9,378 bases of DNA from Candidatus Zixiibacteriota bacterium (lineage in GTDB: Bacteria > Zixibacteria > MSB-5A5 > GN15 > PGXB01): the NCBI GenBank assembly GCA_024230695.1, contig JAAERC010000271.1, positions 1 to 9,378 on the forward strand, read 5' to 3'. Every line of letters begins with the position of its first letter. Positions within the stretch are counted from its first letter, which is position 1. A program made the position numbers and the translations under genes. Below the pieces are notes generated by a model, which was given only the letters and a program-made list of their open reading frames with translations, was not told where the DNA came from and did no database searches. This document shows positions 5,643-9,378 of the stretch, one piece after another.

Positions 5643-8600
5643 CTAATGCCAGTTTCTAACTTTTTCATACTTGATTTCGGGGATAGATATAACATTTAAC
5701 CTGAATTGGAAACCGGAGTTAGAGCCGTCTATCACCCATGAAAAATGGCCCTCCCAGCAATGTAACTTCCTAACAATGTTTAAAGATCGCGAGATAGTTT
5801 TTGATCTGCCAAAATCGTAATATTGACGATAACCTATGTTCAAATTGGGAGTGAGAGTAACATTCAAATTAAAATTAATTGTATGAGTTTTCCGAAACAG
5901 CTCGCCCCGCCCGGATTCATTATAATGATGAGTCAATGAGAAATCCCATCCCTGCTTTAAACTTCCTTCACCATTGGTTTTACCCTGAGGATTCTCAGTA
6001 TTATCATTTTCATCTGATCGTTCATACTGTCCTAATATCCCGCCGGTTCTGAATGTGGTTGACAATGAAAAACTGAGCAGATAAGGCGACCACCAATGTA
6101 AATTTTCGGTTCCCGGAATATATAGATCATGCCTCCAGCTTGCCGATACTCTAATATTCTTTAAAAGCGAAGTCTGGGCACTGGTTGACAGTGTCCCAAA
6201 TTTCTTCCCGGTCGCCTCAAAATTATAACTACATGAACTGTTAATTGTCAGGAGGTCTAGCTTTGATGAACTTTCGCCCGATTTGATCTTGGCTTGAAAT
6301 AGCTGTCGGAGACCAAAACTCATTGATTTACTTTTATTGCTTCCTCCGCCCGCCCCAGCATAAATCATCTCGTCTTCGTGCCGTTTGAGTTCTGGGGTCC
6401 ATGAATAACTAACAGATGGAGTTAAAACATGCCTGAGACCTTCCAGCATAAATATTTTCGGATTAATTGTTCCATACAGATCCGTTGACGCACTAACTCC
6501 GGCCCGATATTGATAACGACGATAACCGGTCGAGGTATTAAATCCCAATGAGTCGCTTTGATCTGTTGGCAAGATTTTAACCCACGATTCTGAATAACTA
6601 AAAGATGGATTTAACTTAAAATATGAAAATATTTTAAATGGAGCCGAAAGACCGGTCTTATGTTTAACTGTCATATATTCTTTTCGGCTCTTAAAAACTG
6701 TGGTGTCAGCGACATTATCCGTTGTGTCAGTATCAGTGATCACAGTAATAGTTTTCCGCAGGCTGTAATTACTAAAGTTTACCGAATAGCCTGAATAAAA
6801 CCCATGATACCATTTTTTCAGACTTTTCCCCTCGCCATCTTTTGGCGGTGTTCCAAATATTGGACGAGATGGAAATGAGATCGCCATTGTCGGTAGTAAA
6901 TCGGTTCGAGTCTCTTTATCTATTTCATCATTATGTTTAAACTGACCACTTAAGGACACATTGCCAAATCGTTTGGAGAATGATAATTGACTGTTAAGAC
7001 TTCTATTTAAGCGATCTTCCTCATCTAATGAATAATCGGTGTAATAGCGTTTATCAGAGATAAAATTTCCATTGGCACGGATACTAAACGTTGGCGAAAC
7101 AGTATGCGAATGATTAAAGCGCAGGCTCCACCGTTTCCCTTTGATCTGATTATAACTAAATTGATCATAATGCGATTCATTAACATAAGAGCCTGAAATA
7201 CTTCCCGAAAACTTATAACGCAAATTATACTTAAAAGCCGCATTATAACTGATCCCGTATTCCTCGTTATAATCAAACGAGGCCAGCGCGTCAAAGTAAT
7301 CAGAGGCGGCCCAATAATATCCAACATTACGAATGAATCTTCCGCCCCGATTAAAATTGCCAAATTTAAAAGGAAGTATCCCCGAATGTCGGCCTTTTTT
7401 TAGCGGGAATATATAATATGGTAGTGGAACCGGCGGGATCGGTATCTTTCCTATAAAAAGCATAACAGGGCGGGCCATTGCTCGGTCATCTTTTATTATC
7501 TTCATTTTATGGGACCAAAAATGGAAATGCGGTGGATCATGATCGCATGAAGTATAAATACCATTTTTTATATAAAAGACATCCTCTTCCTCACGAAATA
7601 GTTCCTTGCCTTTGTAATAAGCATCCTGAAACTCTGAACTGGAATTCCAGATCATTCCTTTTTCGGTATCCATCGAATATTCAAGATATGCCCCAATTAA
7701 CTCTTCGCTTCCGTCTTTTAGCAAAACAGGGACATAGATTTCAGTGCTATCATTAAATAATGTCGTGTCATCATATGCTGTTACAACCTGATTGGCCGTA
7801 TTATAATTTATTGTGGCGGCCGTTAAGGATACCTTGGCGTCATTAACCGACGCATTATGTTTCAAACTAATAGTCGAATCATCCGGTAAATAATAAATTG
7901 AATCCGAAGCATAAAAAACAGTATCCTCTATATAATTTTGCCCGGAATCATCATACTTGTACTCTCCCATCAGATACTGACCTTCAGCACCGCCTATAAC
8001 TTCAATAGAGCTCAACTCATCGTTTTTAAGGAACAAACTGATACTGTCACCCGATATATGGTTTTCCTCGACCTTTGTGCTATCTAAGAGCGCGGGATTA
8101 TAATATGAGTATGCTTGTCCGGCCGCTTTGATATTATCAAGTTGGCCATACTTAAAATTAAACTCAATTTCTTTGGCCTTGAGATCAGATAAATCAAATT
8201 GGGTCGAATCCTCTTTTGACGGTTCCTTGAAATGCCCCTTAGCGTTTCCCTGAGCAAGTAACTTGTTTAGTTCTTTATCATCAGAGAAAAATATAAGAGT
8301 ATCACCGGTTATCTCTGATTCTTTCCGTTTGGCAATTGTTGAATCCAGCATAAGCAGGATATTTTTATTCGAATACATGATCGCCCGCCTTGATTCGGCT
8401 TCGGTATCCATCTGGATGATCTTAACATCACCGTCAGCATATCCGATTTCACTTACCGATTCAAAAGCGATAAAATCAGCAATGATATTAATCAAACGAC
8501 TTGTATCGGGATAATTCAGGGTCAGTGTTGGTCGGCCTTTCATTCTAAACAGACTCGAATCGCGACTAAAATACGCATTAGGTCCAACCGCCTTAATTGA

Positions 8601-8951
8601 ATCTTTTTCAGAGATAATAATGACCTCATCACCGACAGCGTATGAGAGCCGCTTAATGATATTGTAATCGACCTTATCGGCAGTTAATCTATAGAGAGAA
8701 TCCTGAATAAGGACATTCCCTTTCAGGACAATCGTCTCTCCTTTTATCCAAATGGCCGAGTCGGCAAATAGTTTGCCGTCGCCGTGAGAAAACCGAGTTG
8801 AACCGGTAATATAAATTGTATCTTTTTCAAATCCCCGAACGATCTCAAAAAAATCAGAGTATTCAAGATTAATAGGTAGTTCATCGGAACCAAAACATAC
8901 TGTAAGTAGTAACAACCAAGCAAATATTGATTTTTGTAAAAGATTTCGCAA
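5643..8951 (-). CDS. lptD: LptD-type LPS-assembly outer-membrane protein (OstA domain plus beta-barrel)
   Basis: This 1102-residue protein is longer than E. coli LptD (784). LptD is the outer-membrane barrel that, with LptE, inserts LPS into the outer leaflet. A signal peptide covers about 1-22 (MRNLLQKSIFAWLLLLTVC). Residues about 45-460 form a large LptA/OstA-like beta-rich periplasmic region containing three similar units (216-241, 258-284, 301-326). The barrel starts near Cys469 (YTSCDHDPPHFHFWS) and runs to the C-terminus. It includes PYYIFPLKKGRHSGILPF (511-528), RGGRFIRNVGYYWA (535-548) and many alternating aromatic/polar strands. The C-terminal RKLHCWEGHFSW (1061-1072) is a motif I recall from FCB-type LptD proteins. 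Mature cysteines are 469, 907 and 1065. The start is TTG at 8951-8949. AGGGA lies 6 nt upstream, a stop lies four codons upstream in frame, and the first in-frame ATG is near residue 137, which would lose the signal peptide. alaS ends 2 nt before it. Confidence 0.9.
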   Translation of the reverse strand: MRNLLQKSIFAWLLLLTVCFGSDELPINLEYSDFFEIVRGFEKDTIYITGSTRFSHGDGKLFADSAIWIKGETIVLKGNVLIQDSLYRLTADKVDYNIIKRLSYAVGDEVIIISEKDSIKAVGPNAYFSRDSSLFRMKGRPTLTLNYPDTSRLINIIADFIAFESVSEIGYADGDVKIIQMDTEAESRRAIMYSNKNILLMLDSTIAKRKESEITGDTLIFFSDDKELNKLLAQGNAKGHFKEPSKEDSTQFDLSDLKAKEIEFNFKYGQLDNIKAAGQAYSYYNPALLDSTKVEENHISGDSISLFLKNDELSSIEVIGGAEGQYLMGEYKYDDSGQNYIEDTVFYASDSIYYLPDDSTISLKHNASVNDAKVSLTAATINYNTANQVVTAYDDTTLFNDSTEIYVPVLLKDGSEELIGAYLEYSMDTEKGMIWNSSSEFQDAYYKGKELFREEEDVFYIKNGIYTSCDHDPPHFHFWSHKMKIIKDDRAMARPVMLFIGKIPIPPVPLPYYIFPLKKGRHSGILPFKFGNFNRGGRFIRNVGYYWAASDYFDALASFDYNEEYGISYNAAFKYNLRYKFSGSISGSYVNESHYDQFSYNQIKGKRWSLRFNHSHTVSPTFSIRANGNFISDKRYYTDYSLDEEDRLNRSLNSQLSFSKRFGNVSLSGQFKHNDEIDKETRTDLLPTMAISFPSRPIFGTPPKDGEGKSLKKWYHGFYSGYSVNFSNYSLRKTITVITDTDTTDNVADTTVFKSRKEYMTVKHKTGLSAPFKIFSYFKLNPSFSYSESWVKILPTDQSDSLGFNTSTGYRRYQYRAGVSASTDLYGTINPKIFMLEGLRHVLTPSVSYSWTPELKRHEDEMIYAGAGGGSNKSKSMSFGLRQLFQAKIKSGESSSKLDLLTINSSCSYNFEATGKKFGTLSTSAQTSLLKNIRVSASWRHDLYIPGTENLHWWSPYLLSFSLSTTFRTGGILGQYERSDENDNTENPQGKTNGEGSLKQGWDFSLTHHYNESGRGELFRKTHTINFNLNVTLTPNLNIGYRQYYDFGRSKTISRSLNIVRKLHCWEGHFSWVIDGSNSGFQFRLNVISIPEIKYEKVRNWH

Positions 8952-8953
8952 AA

Positions 8954-9378
8954 TTATTCCCTATCAATATTCTTTTTAATCAATTCGACAAATTCCAACA
9001 AAGCAGTTTCCAAATTGCCTACCGGAATTCCTCCAATTTGAGCAACTACCGGATTACCGCCGCCTTTCCCGCCAAACTGCTTGATAAATGACTTGGTCAA
9101 AAGCGACGCGTTATGTTCTATTCCATCGGAAACAGATATAATCAGTTTATCTTCAATGCCAAATAAAACAATTGATTTAAATTCTTTGGTTATACTTAGT
9201 GCCATATCTTTTAAGTTTTTAAAATCATTATCAGAATAGACTTTAGAAATTATCTTTACTCCAGCTATCTCAGCGGCTTCATTTTTCAATTTCTTTAGCT
9301 GATATGGTAAAAGCTCTTTTCTTAGACAACCAACTTCTTTTTTTAACTCATCATTGTATTCAGAAAGTTTTATAACAG
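8954..9378 (-). CDS. alaS: alanyl-tRNA synthetase, C-terminal part, cut by the window edge
   Basis: The frame is open from the right window edge to TAA at 8956-8954, giving about 140 residues of a longer protein. The first 30 or so are rich in Lys, Glu and Leu, as in the helical coiled-coil linker before the C-Ala domain. The DHHA1-type C-Ala domain follows, ending in the diagnostic glycine-rich segment QFGGKGGGNPVVAQIGG. AlaRS charges tRNA-Ala, and this C-terminal region helps bind and bridge the tRNA. The catalytic and editing domains lie outside the window. An in-frame TTG near 9289 is internal and not the start, because the reading frame continues upstream with coding character. Other DHHA1 proteins are possible, but the coiled coil plus GGKGGG motif fits AlaRS best. 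Confidence 0.9.
   Translation of the reverse strand, partial: VIKLSEYNDELKKEVGCLRKELLPYQLKKLKNEAAEIAGVKIISKVYSDNDFKNLKDMALSITKEFKSIVLFGIEDKLIISVSDGIEHNASLLTKSFIKQFGGKGGGNPVVAQIGGIPVGNLETALLEFVELIKKNIDRE
8958..8962 (-). promoter_or_regulatory. Shine-Dalgarno that supports the TTG start of lptD
   Basis: AGGGA on the minus strand lies 6 nt upstream of TTG (8951-8949) and within the last codons of alaS (GAT AGG GAA TAA). No ATG or GTG is available nearby in the lptD frame, so this site decides the start. It also suggests that lptD is translated by coupling to alaS. Confidence 0.65.

Noticed and set aside
7478..7756. Plus-strand open frame of 92 codons inside lptD
   Set aside because: It lies wholly antisense to a well-supported lptD barrel region, has no SD, and shows no recognisable domain.
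8895..8951. Lipobox in the LptD signal peptide (LLTVC)
   Set aside because: The residue before the cysteine is Val, not Gly, Ala or Ser, and LptD is a barrel protein cleaved by signal peptidase I. An acylated N-terminus is unlikely.
9287..9289. TTG as the start of a small stand-alone DHHA1 protein
   Set aside because: The same frame continues to the window edge with coiled-coil coding content typical of AlaRS, so this TTG is an internal leucine codon.

Overview
All eight genes in this window are on the minus strand, so transcription runs from high to low coordinates. The DNA is AT-rich. Six genes are complete and the two at the edges are partial. Reading in the direction of transcription, they are: the 3' end of alaS; an lptD-type LPS-assembly outer-membrane protein; an HU-family DNA-binding protein; ftsK; a lolA-like lipoprotein carrier; rimO; a membrane-anchored lytic transglycosylase; and the start of bamD at the left edge. 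I see no RNA gene, CRISPR array, insertion sequence or phage element. Nothing convincing is encoded on the plus strand.

The genes imply a diderm (Gram-negative) bacterium with an LPS-type outer membrane, since LptD, LolA and BamD are all present. The large LptD carries an 'LHCWE' motif near its C-terminus. I associate that form with Bacteroidetes/Chlorobi-like and related candidate phyla (FCB group in the broad sense). Clear Shine-Dalgarno sequences precede several genes, which argues against a typical Bacteroidetes member. The exact phylum cannot be fixed from this window.

There appear to be three transcription blocks. (1) 9378-5643: alaS and lptD are 2 nt apart, and lptD starts at TTG with an SD lying across the alaS stop. 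(2) 5642-5152: a 165-nt intergenic region with a candidate promoter, then hup, then a strong intrinsic terminator with a perfect 10-bp stem. (3) 5151-1: ftsK, lolA, rimO, transglycosylase and bamD are packed with gaps of 26, 5 and 3 nt and then a 1-nt stop/start overlap, as expected of one translationally coupled operon. No gene-free stretch exceeds 300 bases; the longest are 5478-5642 and 5091-5201.

Biologically this is a housekeeping region centred on envelope and chromosome maintenance. LptD (LPS insertion), LolA (lipoprotein transport) and BamD (outer-membrane protein assembly) represent three outer-membrane delivery routes. They sit beside a peptidoglycan lytic enzyme and the divisome DNA translocase FtsK, with translation genes (alaS, rimO) and a nucleoid protein interleaved. 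I found no clear new defence or mobile system. The most interesting points are the gene clustering, the non-ATG start and repeated periplasmic region of LptD, and substitutions in the FtsK gamma-domain recognition helix.
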